From: Methanothermobacter wolfeii | Lineage (GTDB): Archaea; Methanobacteriota; Methanobacteria; Methanobacteriales; Methanothermobacteraceae | Direction of reading: 5' to 3' | DNA: 64,000 nucleotides | Assembly: GCF_025397995.1 (NCBI RefSeq) | Contig: NZ_CP104550.1 | Location: 834,001 to 898,000 of the forward strand | Shown here: one piece after another, positions 26,674-36,324 of the stretch | How positions within the stretch are numbered: position 1 is the first letter of the stretch | Layout: each line of letters starts with the position of its first letter | The notes under the pieces: model-generated | What the model was told of the DNA's origin: nothing | The model's input: only the letters and a program-made list of their open reading frames with translations | Database searches by the model: none | Made by a program: the position numbers and the translations under genes

Positions 26674-27535
26674 AACCCGAGGACTATGATGTTGAAGCCG
26701 ACGTGGCATGGTGCCCTGGATGCGGTAACTTCCCGATCCTGAGGATCCTGAAGATGGCCCTTGCAGAGCTTGATATTCCACCCGAGGGGCTGGTCCTTGT
26801 CTCAGGTATAGGTCAGGCAGGGAAGCTGCCCCAGTATTTAAGGTGCAACTACTTCAACGGTCTCCATGGCTGTTCCCTCCCTGCAGCGGTGGCCATAAAG
26901 GCCGTTAACCCTGAACTCACGGTCATCGATGTCAGCGGGGATGGGTGCATGTACGGTGAGGGCGGTAACCACTTCATACACAACATCCGGAGAAACCCTG
27001 ACATCACCAACATAGTCCATGATAACATGGTCTACGGCCTCACGAAGGGCCAGGCATCGCCAACAAGTCAGCGGGCCTTAAAACTCCTGTACAGGTCCAT
27101 GGGGTTTTTGAGAAACCATTCAATCCCCTGGCAGTTGCCATTTCCCTGGGGGCCACCTTTGTTGCCAGGGCCTTTGCCGGTGATGTTGAGAAGACCAGGG
27201 ACATCCTTGTTGAGGCCATAGGGCATCATGGCTATTCACTGGTTGACATCTTCCAGCCATGCGTAACCTTCAACAAGGTCAACACCTTCCAGTGGTTCCG
27301 TGAGCACACCTACTACACTGACCATGATGCTTCGGACCGGATGCTCGCCCTTGAGAAGTCCCTTGAGGGTTATGATTCAGGGAAGTTCCCCCTGGGGATC
27401 ATATACCATTCTGAGGGTGGTCAAAGCTTTGAGGAGAACCTGAGTGTATATCGGGATGATTCTGAACCCCTCTGGAAGAGGCGCCATGACCCAGATAAAC
27501 TGAAGGCCCTTGTAGAATCAAAGAGAAAGCTTTAA
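26670..27535 (+). pseudogene. 2-oxoacid:ferredoxin oxidoreductase beta subunit, frameshifted
   Basis: The thiamine-diphosphate subunit. The first 135 residues read normally: [29 protein letters not shown], the TPP motif [18 protein letters not shown] and [12 protein letters not shown]. Just after, near 27069-27076, the frame breaks and ends early at 27221. In the next frame the protein continues as [47 protein letters not shown] and ends at TAA 27533-27535. Restoring one base (for example a G in CAGCGGG) gives an intact 288-residue protein. The gene is either newly broken, which would inactivate the complex, or has a sequence error; the intact alpha partner favours error. Confidence 0.8.
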
Positions 27536-27572
27536 CCTGTAATTTAATTGATGGTGTCTTTGAGGAGAAGAT

Positions 27573-27917
27573 GTGATGGAGAAGATCAGGATCTACATAA
27601 CCGAGGGTGAGATAGAGGACTATGAAGTCTTCCTTGAGAAGCTTAACCGGTCAGGAATTGAATGGGAGAAGACAGGGCCAGGGGATGCAGACGTGGTCAT
27701 CATACTTGCCGGCCTCTGGAGGGACCGCCCGGATGAAATCAGGGCCGTCCTTGATGATGCGGTGAGGTCCTCAAGGCCCGTGATAACCGTAAGGCCCTAT
27801 GGCCTTGAAAACGTCCCCCCTGAACTTGAGGATAGGAGTGACGAGATCGTTGGCTGGAACCCCTACTGTATTGCAGATGCAATAGAGGATTCAATAGATC
27901 AGAAAAGAACTTCCTAA
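27573..27917 (+). CDS. TIR-like domain protein (ThsB/DUF1863 type)
   Basis: A 114-residue single-domain protein. Readable pieces match the TIR-like family: [20 protein letters not shown] at the start, the core strand [20 protein letters not shown], a second strand [18 protein letters not shown] and the closing [19 protein letters not shown]. Proteins with VVIVLAG, RPWG and VGWN spacing are TIR-like effectors or sensors, for example in Thoeris-type defence. No sirtuin/ThsA partner lies nearby, so it is either solitary or used in another way. AGGAG precedes both GTG 27573 and ATG 27576. Its 3' end is duplicated just downstream. Confidence 0.68.
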   Translation: MMEKIRIYITEGEIEDYEVFLEKLNRSGIEWEKTGPGDADVVIILAGLWRDRPDEIRAVLDDAVRSSRPVITVRPYGLENVPPELEDRSDEIVGWNPYCIADAIEDSIDQKRTS

Positions 27918-27972
27918 TCCCCACCGTACTGCAGAGGCGGTAGAAGACTCAATACAATCAGAAGAGAAGTTT
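27858..27972 (+). repeat. 58-bp-period tandem duplication of a gene 3' end
   Basis: The 57 bases ending the TIR-like gene (27858-27914) reappear, diverged, at 27916-27972. The first copy encodes [15 protein letters not shown]; the second, right after the stop, reads [15 protein letters not shown] in another frame and continues open to a TAG near 28036. Divergence shows an older event. The site is between convergent genes. Confidence 0.65.
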
Positions 27973-28053
27973 CGGTTACAGATGCAGCAGAATACGTCAG
28001 AAGTGCTTGCTGGACATAAGAATTTAAAAAAATAGAAGGGGGGTGGCTTATAA

Positions 28054-28590
28054 TTAAGCCGATGATTTAACCACAAACATGCCGGGTTTGCTCCTTGTCG
28101 GCCAGTATATCTTGTTGTAGCCACTGTAGCTGTAGTCCACCCATCCACCGTTCCTGTACACCTGTACAGTACGGTGCCTTGGTGACATGCTCGTGGCGTA
28201 CTGTATTATACGGACCTTCTCACCGGATGCTGTGAGTTTCTTATACAGATATTCGCTCATAGCCCAGCAATCTCCTATACTGGAATAGTGGTATGTGCTG
28301 GTGCTGTAGGCAGCCCGCACCCTCTTCTTCTTATAGTACTTACTTGAGTACCTTTTCCTTACACTGGTACGGTAGCTTGCCCTGACCTTTTTCCGGTAGG
28401 TCTTCTTGTACTTCTTGTACTTCGTTTTCTTGTAGGCGGCCTCAACCTTAACAGGTTCGACCTTCAAGTTTCCTTTTTCATTAACAATTTTTGCGTTTTC
28501 GGTTTCGATATTTGTTGCATCGGCAATGGGCACTGAACCCACTGCAAACATCAGTGCAAAGAGCACTGACACTGTCTTGAATCGCGTAAT
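28054..28590 (-). CDS. Secreted transglutaminase-like protein (wall-associated)
   Basis: 178 residues: signal peptide (TRFKTVSVLFALMFAVGSVP, cut after IADA), a very basic Lys/Tyr/Arg-rich linker (KYKKYKKTYRKKVRASYRTS) and a C-terminal transglutaminase-like core with the catalytic Cys in GDCWAMSEYLY, His in SPRHRTVQVYRNG and Asp in GWVDYSYSG. The catalytic triad order fits papain-like/transglutaminase peptidases such as those acting on pseudomurein; the basic linker may bind the wall. There is no ATG/GTG start fitting the signal; ATT 28590 lies 7 bases after GGAGG (28598-28602), whereas GTG 28572 lacks the basic n-region. Confidence 0.78.
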   Translation of the reverse strand: MTRFKTVSVLFALMFAVGSVPIADATNIETENAKIVNEKGNLKVEPVKVEAAYKKTKYKKYKKTYRKKVRASYRTSVRKRYSSKYYKKKRVRAAYSTSTYHYSSIGDCWAMSEYLYKKLTASGEKVRIIQYATSMSPRHRTVQVYRNGGWVDYSYSGYNKIYWPTRSKPGMFVVKSSA

Positions 28591-29042
28591 TCTATCGCCT
28601 CCATGTCCAATATTAACCCTAAGGTCGCTAAGGACACTGAGTCAACTGTTACATCATCATAGTATATAAATATTTCTATAAAATAAAAGCTCTGAGAGCT
28701 CCTTTAATCGAAAAAATCCCTCAGAATGCTCATTTAACATTCATGCAGTGATTGAGGATCTCCATGGCTCTGTTTGAATAAAGGACCGTCATCCGAATCC
28801 CTTTTTATCTGCAGAGGCATTATATAAAGAAGATGCAGAAGCAGCCAGAATGTGAAACAGTATATAGAACGGTGACCACGTGCCTTATCTGGACCCGAAA
28901 AGAAATTAAAGGAATTAAAAGCTATAAGGGGACATGCTAATTGCTTAAAGATTTTTAAAAGGATAATGGAGTGTGAATCCGCATTGAAATGATGTTAAGA
29001 CCTTAAAGGGTAGTGGGGAAACCCCGGGATGGGTGGAAAATC
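28591..29042. other. Intergenic stretch between transglutaminase-like gene and rad50
   Basis: No gene is supported here. On the minus strand a TATA-like AATATTTATATAC at about 28655-28667 fits the promoter of the transglutaminase-like gene, giving a leader of about 45 bases. AGCTCTGAGAGCT near 28690 is a short palindrome. Near the rad50 end GGGGAAACCCC forms a small hairpin (about 29013-29023) but no T-tract follows in the rad50 direction. Confidence 0.4.
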
Positions 29043-31562
29043 CTAGAGGACCTCCTCTATCCTTGAAACACCTGATTCCTTGTTCACCAGGTATATATGG
29101 TCAGCAAGGTTTTCAAGCTCCTCCTCATGGGATACTATGATTATCTGGGGTGAATCAAGCTCATCAAAGATGTCCTTGAGCTTGTAGAGCTGTTCCTTGC
29201 TGAATCCATCTGTTGGCTCGTCAAGTATCAGTATATCGGACTTCAGTGTTGTTGAAAGGCCCTGAACGACCTTGTTCAGTGCAAGGCGGTAGGCGAGGGC
29301 GACGCTTGTCCTCTCACCACCACTGAGGTACCTGAGGTCCTGTTCATAGCCGTCCTGTTCAACCATCGGGGTGAAGTCCTCATCGATCCTCACCGACTTG
29401 TCAGGGTCATCAACCAGCATCCCGAACCACTTCCTGAAGTGGCTGTCAAATTCCTGGTTGATCCATGCAAGGACATGCCTTTCAATATCATCAAGGGCTG
29501 GTATGAAGTACTCGGCAAGCCACTTCACGTAATCATCCAGTTCATCAGCCCTCTTCAGGTAGCCCCCCTTGGTCTCCACCACCGATCTGAGGTCATCTAT
29601 ACGGTTTTCCTTTTCCCTGATTGAACCTTTGATCTCCCCGAGGCGGGAAATTACACTATTATGTGACTTCTTTTTTTCCTTTATCTCAGATTCAAGCCGC
29701 TCTATGGCGGATTCAACTTCATCATGGGATGATATGATCTCCTGAAGCCCTTTGATTTCACGTTTCTTCTCTTCAATCTCCCTTTTCTTCAGTTCAATCT
29801 CTTCAAGGTTTTTCCTGTACTCCCTGCTGGTTTCAGGGTTCAGTTCCCTGATCCTCCCCTGCATCTCTGAGATCTTCCCATCAATACCTGAGATCCTGCC
29901 TGAAATCTCCTTCTCCCTTTCCCGTGCAGCATCAAGTTTCTCTTTAAGTTCATTCATCCTGGATGCTGTATCCCCGAGTTCCTCCACAGTTTTCCTGTTC
30001 TCATTTATCTGATTTTCTATATCCTTTATTCTGACTTTGAGTTCCTTAAGATCGTCCTTCTTTTTTCTGAGTTTCTCCTCTTCTTCCTTCAGAGTTCTCA
30101 TCCGGTCCCTGAGTCGGTCCTCAATAACCCTGAACCTTCTTATATCATCGAGTAGTTCTTCCTGATCCCCTTTTTCAGCCTCAAGTTCCTCAATCTCCCC
30201 ATTAATTTCTTTGATCCTCTCACCTGCTGAGGCTATCTTCTCTTCCACTTCCGCCGGGTCAACCTTCCTGTCACAGGTGGGGCATATGCTGCTGCTCCTT
30301 ATGTTAGCGTAGTCCTCAAGTTTTCCCTCAAGTCTTGCCCTTTCATTCTCCCTTTCACGCAGTTCAGCGTTGAGTTCCCTGATTTTCTCATTGACCTCTT
30401 CCTCTGTGACTGATGGCCTCTCCATTAATGATTCAAGTTCCCTGATCTCAGAATTAAGTTCTCCTATTTTTAGTTCAAGTTCCCTGATCTCAGAATTAAG
30501 CCTCCTGCAGTCCCCTGTCTTCTCATTCAGCGTGGCCTCAAGGTGCCTGAGTTCAAGGCCCGCCCTCTTAAACCTTTCATAATCATCAGTGAGAGTCTCC
30601 ATATCATTCTGGAGGGCATCTATCTCATCTTTGAACCTTTTAAGTTCCTCTGATAGCTTATCCCTTTTCTTTCCGCAGTTCTCAATCTCCTCGAGGGTCC
30701 TGTTGTACTCCTTCTCCAGGTTTTTATTCCTTTTCCTCAGGGAGTCCACTGTCCTGTTTATAGCCTTTATCTCCGTTTCAAGGAAAGCCAGTCTGGCCAT
30801 TGCATCCTCAATCCGCTTTTTCTTATCGTTAAGAGCTTCAAATTCCCCTTCAAGACCCTCAAGTTCAGATTCAAGGGCCTCTCTTCTGGATTCAATTCCC
30901 GCCTTCTCCTTAAGGAGGCTGTCCTTTTCTTCCCTGAGCCTCTTCAGTTTTTCCCTGTCATCTTCAAGGCCTGACGACCTGTCCCTGAGTCTCTCAGAGA
31001 GTCTTTCTATCCTCCTTTGGATTAACCTGGCGTTTTCCACTGCCACACTGTACTCTTCAATACCGAAGGCCTTCCGGAGCCTTTCAAGCCGGTGTTTGGG
31101 GTTCATCTCTATTATGGTCTTCATTTCCTCCTGGGGTGTGAAGACCGCGTAGCGGTAGATGTGGCTCTTTGCACGGGGGTTTGATGGTTCATTATACCTC
31201 AGGATCTCAAGAACGGCCTCCTTCATCTCATTCGCAGATAATTTCCTCCTCCCTCTGGAGGTCTCAAGGTAGATGTTCTGCTGCTGTATGGTGTTTGAGG
31301 TCCTTTTAAGTTCCCTGTAGGCTGTGTAGACCTTATCATCCACCCTGAATCTGAGTTTGACCGACCCTGAATTTGCATCAGTCCTCAGTAGGCTTGCGCC
31401 CTTCTGGTCCCCGAGGCCGAATAATGCGAATTCTATTGCAAGGAGTATGGTGGATTTCCCTGATCCTATGTCCCCCTCAAAGAGCGTCACACCCTCCCTG
31501 AAGTCCACTGACTCTGATGTGTAACTCCTTATGTTGCGGAGTTCAAGTGACTCGATTATCAG
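29043..31562 (-). CDS. rad50: DNA double-strand break repair ATPase Rad50
   Basis: 839 residues. Walker [19 protein letters not shown] is near the N-terminus, two long coiled-coil arms follow, and the zinc hook [10 protein letters not shown] (CPTC) sits in the middle. The ABC signature [20 protein letters not shown] and Walker [12 protein letters not shown] are near the C-terminus. It works with Mre11 to tether and process DNA ends. The usual first strand ([20 protein letters not shown]) lies upstream of the first standard start (GTG 31508). The only fitting start is CTG 31562, overlapping the mre11 stop as CTGA, with GGGGGTGA 6 bases upstream. Confidence 0.95.
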   Translation of the reverse strand: MIIESLELRNIRSYTSESVDFREGVTLFEGDIGSGKSTILLAIEFALFGLGDQKGASLLRTDANSGSVKLRFRVDDKVYTAYRELKRTSNTIQQQNIYLETSRGRRKLSANEMKEAVLEILRYNEPSNPRAKSHIYRYAVFTPQEEMKTIIEMNPKHRLERLRKAFGIEEYSVAVENARLIQRRIERLSERLRDRSSGLEDDREKLKRLREEKDSLLKEKAGIESRREALESELEGLEGEFEALNDKKKRIEDAMARLAFLETEIKAINRTVDSLRKRNKNLEKEYNRTLEEIENCGKKRDKLSEELKRFKDEIDALQNDMETLTDDYERFKRAGLELRHLEATLNEKTGDCRRLNSEIRELELKIGELNSEIRELESLMERPSVTEEEVNEKIRELNAELRERENERARLEGKLEDYANIRSSSICPTCDRKVDPAEVEEKIASAGERIKEINGEIEELEAEKGDQEELLDDIRRFRVIEDRLRDRMRTLKEEEEKLRKKKDDLKELKVRIKDIENQINENRKTVEELGDTASRMNELKEKLDAAREREKEISGRISGIDGKISEMQGRIRELNPETSREYRKNLEEIELKKREIEEKKREIKGLQEIISSHDEVESAIERLESEIKEKKKSHNSVISRLGEIKGSIREKENRIDDLRSVVETKGGYLKRADELDDYVKWLAEYFIPALDDIERHVLAWINQEFDSHFRKWFGMLVDDPDKSVRIDEDFTPMVEQDGYEQDLRYLSGGERTSVALAYRLALNKVVQGLSTTLKSDILILDEPTDGFSKEQLYKLKDIFDELDSPQIIIVSHEEELENLADHIYLVNKESGVSRIEEVL

Positions 31563-32821
31563 GCCCCGTCACCCCCTTCGATCTCCAGTCCAAGGACCTC
31601 AAGGGCATCTTCAATTATCCTCTGCTCATAGTCCTCCCTGGTTTCACCCTCCCTCTTCTCATTCCGGATCCTTTTAAGGACCTCTGATGCCATTTTAAGG
31701 CCTGATGCTGATTTAAGTTTCATGTTCTTCACCCCGAGGCCTGCAAGTTTTTCCCTGAGTATCTTCTCCTCTATCCTTGGTATTTCAGTCTCAGAGACCC
31801 TTACCTTCTCTATCTCAGGGGGTCTTATCCCGTGTCTGTTTATGTTAACCGTGAGGGCTCCCCTATCCCTGAGGATCCTCCTTATAACCCCCGAGTCTAT
31901 CTCTGATGTCTTCCCTGAGCTGAGACCTCCCCGGATCCTGAGCATGACCACCCTTCCCCTCACGTCATGTTCGGCTATACATGACTCTATCTTCCTCATG
32001 GCCTCACGGGCTGTTATTCCATCAACATCAACCTCGATGTACTCGAATCCTGCAGGCATTATCTCCCTGAATTCAAGGCCCCTTAGGGTTTCATTGAAAT
32101 CAACAAGGTAGTATCCTCTCATCTCACCCCGGGCAGTGTCTTCAAGGTCCCTTGCATAGGATCCGAAGAGGGCCCCAGGGAATACCATGCACCCGTAGCC
32201 GTCCTCATTGTGGGTGCTTCTTTTGTGCACGTGTCCACCGGCATAGTAGTCGAAGCCCCTGGGGAAGAGGTTGAGGTCTATGGACTCCGCATCCGCAATT
32301 TCCTCGGTTTTGAACTGGGTTATGGCGCTGTGGAAGACGAATATCTTGAAGCCCTCCTCTACCTCAAGTGCTTCACGGTCAAGCATCATGTAGTAGTCCT
32401 TCTCAAGGTTCCTCGACCTCCCTGAGAGTCCTGTGATCCTTGCACCCGTGGCCTCATCCTCGGTGAATTCAAGTCCAAGTTTCCTTCCCGGGACCGGCCT
32501 GACAACATTCTCTATTAAACCTGCACTTTCAAGGATGTCTATCATTGATGTGTGGGATGGGCTGTAGTCGTGGCTCCCATAGTTGACGTATACCGGGATG
32601 CCCTCATCCCTGACCCTCCTGAGCTCCCTGGTGGCCATCTTCACCGTCTTCATGTTGGGCAGGTTTGAGTGGAAGAGGTCGCCTGCTATTATCATGAAGT
32701 CAATATCATTGTCTAGCGCATCATCTATTGCCATCCTGAAGGCCTTGCCTTCCAGTTCCTGGAGCATCGCCTGTTTCTGTGCTCCAAGGTGGCAGTCAGA
32801 GAGATGGGCGAATCTGTACAT
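31559..32821 (-). CDS. mre11: DNA double-strand break repair nuclease Mre11
   Basis: 420 residues. Metallophosphoesterase motifs appear in order: [42 protein letters not shown] and GGHVHKRS. These bind two Mn2+ ions and cut DNA ends in the Rad50 complex. The note of interest is D-C-H in the first motif and S-H-D-Y where many archaea have G-N-H-D, which may be normal for this genus. GGAGG lies 7 bases before ATG 32821. The gene ends overlapping rad50 and follows herA after 163 bases containing its own promoter-like region. Confidence 0.95.
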   Translation of the reverse strand: MYRFAHLSDCHLGAQKQAMLQELEGKAFRMAIDDALDNDIDFMIIAGDLFHSNLPNMKTVKMATRELRRVRDEGIPVYVNYGSHDYSPSHTSMIDILESAGLIENVVRPVPGRKLGLEFTEDEATGARITGLSGRSRNLEKDYYMMLDREALEVEEGFKIFVFHSAITQFKTEEIADAESIDLNLFPRGFDYYAGGHVHKRSTHNEDGYGCMVFPGALFGSYARDLEDTARGEMRGYYLVDFNETLRGLEFREIMPAGFEYIEVDVDGITAREAMRKIESCIAEHDVRGRVVMLRIRGGLSSGKTSEIDSGVIRRILRDRGALTVNINRHGIRPPEIEKVRVSETEIPRIEEKILREKLAGLGVKNMKLKSASGLKMASEVLKRIRNEKREGETREDYEQRIIEDALEVLGLEIEGGDGA

Positions 32822-32984
32822 CAGTCAGCCTCCTTTACAGGTTCGGTTGAAACATGATTTCTATTAAAATCCATTAATGGTCCTCCAGTATTCAGGGAGG
32901 GAATCATCAAATTCCCAGTTCAAATCCCACACCCATTTTAAGATCAAAAAAGGAACATCATTGAACTCCTATCCCCTGCTGCAC

Positions 32985-34505
32985 CTATACAAATTCAAGT
33001 GGTGGTGCATCATCATCCTTCTTCTCTGATTCTATGAACTCCTCAAAGAGGGGGATCTTGACCGGAACAGCGAACTTTGTGAATATGCTGCTCACTATGG
33101 CTTCACCCTTATCAAGGCTTGCTATGGTCCTGTTATCATCTGAGAGGTCCTGGGAGGCGCTTGCAATTATCTCAGCCCTCTCCTGGGCCATCTCATTCCC
33201 CAGGATTATCTTGGTGTTCATGTTAGCCAGTATGGTCCTGGGGATGAGGCTCACGAGCTGTGTGATGGCCACAAGTCCGATGTTGAATTTACGGCCCTCC
33301 CTGGCTATGGTGCTGTAGATGTTGTGTCCCTGGTTCTCGATGACCTCCTTTCCAAGGACGCGGGGAGCCTCCTCTATAATTATCCCTATGACCGGTTTGC
33401 GTCTGAGCCTGTTCTCGGCCTTGTATCTCTGGTACCTCCTGAAGATGGCCCCTGCTATGATACTTCCAACGAGGATCTCTGCTTCACCCATGAGTCGGGA
33501 TGTGTCAATGATGACCGTTTTACCATCCTCAAGGTGGCCTATGATATCCCTTATTGTGGATTCACCCCCTGATTCCCTGAAGACACCTCCCCGGGATTTG
33601 AGTTCGCCGTCCTCCATGTAGACACCCAGTATGTTATCGAACTTCCTCTTGAGAACACGGAGGGTTGAATGGTGGACGTTCATTATCTCATCTGACTTGA
33701 CGATTCCCGCTATCCATTCATCACCGAATCTGTTACGTGCCGCCCTTATGGCCTCTTCCTGGGGGCCTGAGAAATCTATGATCCCGTCGAAGTGTTCCGG
33801 CCTCAGGGATTTCAGGTTTATTATGAGGGTGTTGCCGCCCACCGGGGCGTCAGGGGAGTAGTACTCTATCCTTTCACCGGCTGCCGGGTGGCTGCCGAGT
33901 CCCTCATCGTTCCTCCCGTAGTACTCGTCGTGGGGGTCCAAGACGAGCATGCCCACACTGTCCATCTCCACGAGGCTCCAGAGCATGACCTTCACAAGGT
34001 TACTCTTACCCCTCCCTGTTGTTGCTGGGATGAGGATGTGGTGGGTTATTGCGCTCTCCGCATCAAGGTGTACTGGTGTTTCAAGGACCTTGGACCCGCT
34101 CCTCACGTTACCGAGGTAGATGGGCCTTTGAGGTCTTTCAAGGAATTCAAGGTCCCCCTCATGTATCCTGCGGACCGACCTGAAGAAGCCGGGTAGTAGC
34201 TTGGGGAGTACTGGCCCCTCATCCTTTACATGGAGTATGGGGCGGGCCTCGGCGATGATGTAGTTTCTGAGTTCAGGTTCAAGGAACTCCACCTCACCCC
34301 CCTGTCCTTCAAGTTCAAGGCCCGATGCCAGTTCATGCATCCCCATGGGTATCTGTGACCTGTACTTGAGCTCCTTAACCTGGAGTATTATCCTGCCATC
34401 ATCCTCCGCAACAAGGAGGTCGCCGATCTCAATCCGGGAGCCTGTCTTCTCCCTTATCAGTATTGTGGCTGTTTCACCACCGATTATCTGCCCTGCAGCT
34501 TCCAT
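32985..34505 (-). CDS. herA: DNA double-strand break repair helicase HerA
   Basis: 506 residues. An N-terminal HAS-barrel ([37 protein letters not shown]) is followed by a RecA-like FtsK/HerA core: Walker [17 protein letters not shown], Walker [12 protein letters not shown] and [12 protein letters not shown], and the arginine-finger region [20 protein letters not shown]. The hexamer pumps DNA and works with NurA in end resection. Its start overlaps the nurA stop in the nurA-herA-mre11-rad50 order typical of thermophilic archaea. Confidence 0.95.
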   Translation of the reverse strand: MEAAGQIIGGETATILIREKTGSRIEIGDLLVAEDDGRIILQVKELKYRSQIPMGMHELASGLELEGQGGEVEFLEPELRNYIIAEARPILHVKDEGPVLPKLLPGFFRSVRRIHEGDLEFLERPQRPIYLGNVRSGSKVLETPVHLDAESAITHHILIPATTGRGKSNLVKVMLWSLVEMDSVGMLVLDPHDEYYGRNDEGLGSHPAAGERIEYYSPDAPVGGNTLIINLKSLRPEHFDGIIDFSGPQEEAIRAARNRFGDEWIAGIVKSDEIMNVHHSTLRVLKRKFDNILGVYMEDGELKSRGGVFRESGGESTIRDIIGHLEDGKTVIIDTSRLMGEAEILVGSIIAGAIFRRYQRYKAENRLRRKPVIGIIIEEAPRVLGKEVIENQGHNIYSTIAREGRKFNIGLVAITQLVSLIPRTILANMNTKIILGNEMAQERAEIIASASQDLSDDNRTIASLDKGEAIVSSIFTKFAVPVKIPLFEEFIESEKKDDDAPPLEFV

Positions 34506-35578
34506 CAGTATTCACCTGCATACCTGTTGAGTTCATCATGGAAATCAAGGCTCTTGGCCTCATACACTACGTCTTTAAGGATTTCTCTTTCTGGAATCTC
34601 AGCCAGGATCCTTCTCCTGTAGATCTCTATCTCATCACGGGAGACGCGCGCCCTCATATCCACGTCCACCAGGCCGTAGGGGTAGCCCGGGAAGCATGCG
34701 TCTGCAGAGTTCCTGAGGAGTCCTGATGCCACCCTGATGGGTGATTCATCCGTGTCCTCTCCAAGTATGTCGAGGCGGAATATCCTGCCGGCCGGGTTGA
34801 GTTTCACCACTGTTATGACTGTTGGGCGGTCCATCCTCACGGCAACCGGACTGTAGCACCATCTTTCACCGGCACCGTATCTCTCTGCAAGTTTCCTCAC
34901 TGTTCCGAGGAGTGATGCTGAGGTGGTGGTGTAGAGGCTGCATGTCTTTGAGAAGCCTGCAACGTATACACCCCTCCTCTTACCCTCCTCCATGAGCTCA
35001 TGTATGTAGGGGTTCTCATTCTCAAAGGATGCCTGGAGCGAACCATCGGTTACGAGTATGTCCCCCTCACCGAGTTCCCCCATGAGTTCCAGGGCCATGG
35101 TCCATTCAGCGAAACGCCTTGGGAGTCCCTGGATGTTTGAGGGGTCCATCCCCTCCACCATGGGGATCTCTATCTGTAACCGGTCCTCGTCAGGGAGAAT
35201 TTCCCTGTATGATGGGTCGAGGGGGTGTAAATTGAAGGTGTACCTGGAGTTCTCTGCATCAAGCCTCATGAGTGAGAGGAACTCGAGCCTTGATGGGATT
35301 TCCATGTTCTCACGCCTTTCTCCCCTGAAGATGCCCGCGGCGACCCTGTTAAGCTGCACCGAGAATGATGGTCCGGTGATTACCGGGCTGTTTCCACCAT
35401 CAATGAATGCAAGGAGTGGAGTGTCATCCGGCACCCTGAGGGGTCTGAAGTTTTCCCTTCTGAACTCATGGACCTCGTATCTGCTGGACCTGAATACCGG
35501 CCTTCCGATTTCACATCTGACGGTGCCCTTCAGGGAATCTGCAATTTCTTCCAGGACATTCAATGAAAAATCCTCCAC
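34505..35578 (-). CDS. nurA: NurA 5'-3' nuclease
   Basis: 357 residues. NurA features: [13 protein letters not shown] near residue 60 with the catalytic Asp, a second acidic site [15 protein letters not shown], the [12 protein letters not shown] segment and the C-terminal [19 protein letters not shown]. It resects 5' strands together with HerA. The start is GTG 35578 with a weak ribosome site; a TATA-like TTATTTATACT about 35610-35620 lies just upstream, so the message may have almost no leader. It shares its last base with the herA start. Confidence 0.92.
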   Translation of the reverse strand: MEDFSLNVLEEIADSLKGTVRCEIGRPVFRSSRYEVHEFRRENFRPLRVPDDTPLLAFIDGGNSPVITGPSFSVQLNRVAAGIFRGERRENMEIPSRLEFLSLMRLDAENSRYTFNLHPLDPSYREILPDEDRLQIEIPMVEGMDPSNIQGLPRRFAEWTMALELMGELGEGDILVTDGSLQASFENENPYIHELMEEGKRRGVYVAGFSKTCSLYTTTSASLLGTVRKLAERYGAGERWCYSPVAVRMDRPTVITVVKLNPAGRIFRLDILGEDTDESPIRVASGLLRNSADACFPGYPYGLVDVDMRARVSRDEIEIYRRRILAEIPEREILKDVVYEAKSLDFHDELNRYAGEY

Positions 35579-35631
35579 TGTAAACCTTTAAAGTAGAATA
35601 AAAAAAGATGTAGTATAAATAATTTGTGATT

Positions 35632-36153
35632 TTATTCTTCGGGTTCGATGATAACCGCGGTGCCGTATGCAAGGATCTCCTGCATGATATCGGAGATTGA
35701 GTCAGAGTCAAAGCGCACGCTTATAACTGCATTGGCGCCCAGTTCCCTTGCATGGTCCATCATACGGTCAAGGGCCTCCTGACGGGAGTGTTCCATCATC
35801 TGAACGTACTCCTTGATCTCACCACCCACAATTGACCTTAAACCGGCCCCTATCTGACCTCCAAGACCCCTGCTCCTCACTGTAAGGCCATAGACGAATC
35901 CAAGGACCTCAACAGCCCTGTAGCCCGGGACGTAGTTGCTTGTTACATATATTATGTCCCCGTGTTCATGGACCGCAGGGGTTGCGGTCCTCTCCTCAAG
36001 CCTTGTACCGCACTCATCACAGAAGTTTGACCTTGAATCATACTCCCTGCCACAGTTTGGGCAGAACTTCTCTGATGCAGGCGCGGTCTCTCTCCTAACA
36101 GTCCCGCCCTTCTTCTCGGCGAGTCTCCTCTTCATCTCTTCACTTGTAACCAT
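35632..36153 (-). CDS. Zinc-ribbon YbjQ (UPF0145) family protein
   Basis: 173 residues. A zinc ribbon (FCPNCGREYDSRSNFCDECG, residues about 30-50) precedes a YbjQ/UPF0145 domain: IIYVTSNYVPGYRAVEVLGF, then SRQEALDRMMDHARELGANA, VISVRFDSDSISD and GTAVIIEPEE. YbjQ proteins form pentamers and were once linked to heavy metals; their role is not known. ATG 36153 is preferred to upstream starts because the added residues (to 36288) lack family features and a TATA-like ATGTATAAAG lies at about 36165-36175. It stands alone between nurA and the DUF499 module. Confidence 0.8.
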   Translation of the reverse strand: MVTSEEMKRRLAEKKGGTVRRETAPASEKFCPNCGREYDSRSNFCDECGTRLEERTATPAVHEHGDIIYVTSNYVPGYRAVEVLGFVYGLTVRSRGLGGQIGAGLRSIVGGEIKEYVQMMEHSRQEALDRMMDHARELGANAVISVRFDSDSISDIMQEILAYGTAVIIEPEE

Positions 36154-36232
36154 ATAAACACCGGTTCTATCTTTATACATTAACCAATAAATAGTTTGAA
36201 TGACTTCCTGGTCTCGGCTTTTTTTCTCCTCA

Positions 36233-36264
36233 CCCCACATCAATAAATCTGAATTAATGTGGGG
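36233..36264. repeat. Inverted repeat between DUF499 and YbjQ genes
   Basis: CCCCACAT (36233-36240) and ATGTGGGG (36257-36264) form an 8-bp perfect stem with a 16-base loop. A run of seven Ts lies before it on the plus strand, so it does not follow the usual terminator layout for the minus-strand genes. It could be an mRNA end structure or operator. Confidence 0.4.
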
Positions 36265-36324
36265 GTATTCCTGATTCAGCAGCACCATCTATTCAGCTGA
36301 AAATTCAGAATAAGGGAATGTTCA

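Noticed and set aside
28680-29040. Small RNA between the transglutaminase-like gene and rad50
   Set aside because: Short hairpins (AGCTCTGAGAGCT, GGGGAAACCCC) exist but without conserved boxes or a clear terminator; not supported.
32910-32935. tRNA-like T-arm text (CAGTTCAAATCCCAC)
   Set aside because: No matching stems, acceptor arm or anticodon arm nearby; it is mre11 upstream sequence.
36233-36264. Stem-loop as a terminator of the DUF499 operon
   Set aside because: The T-run lies on the wrong side for minus-strand transcription; kept only as an inverted repeat.
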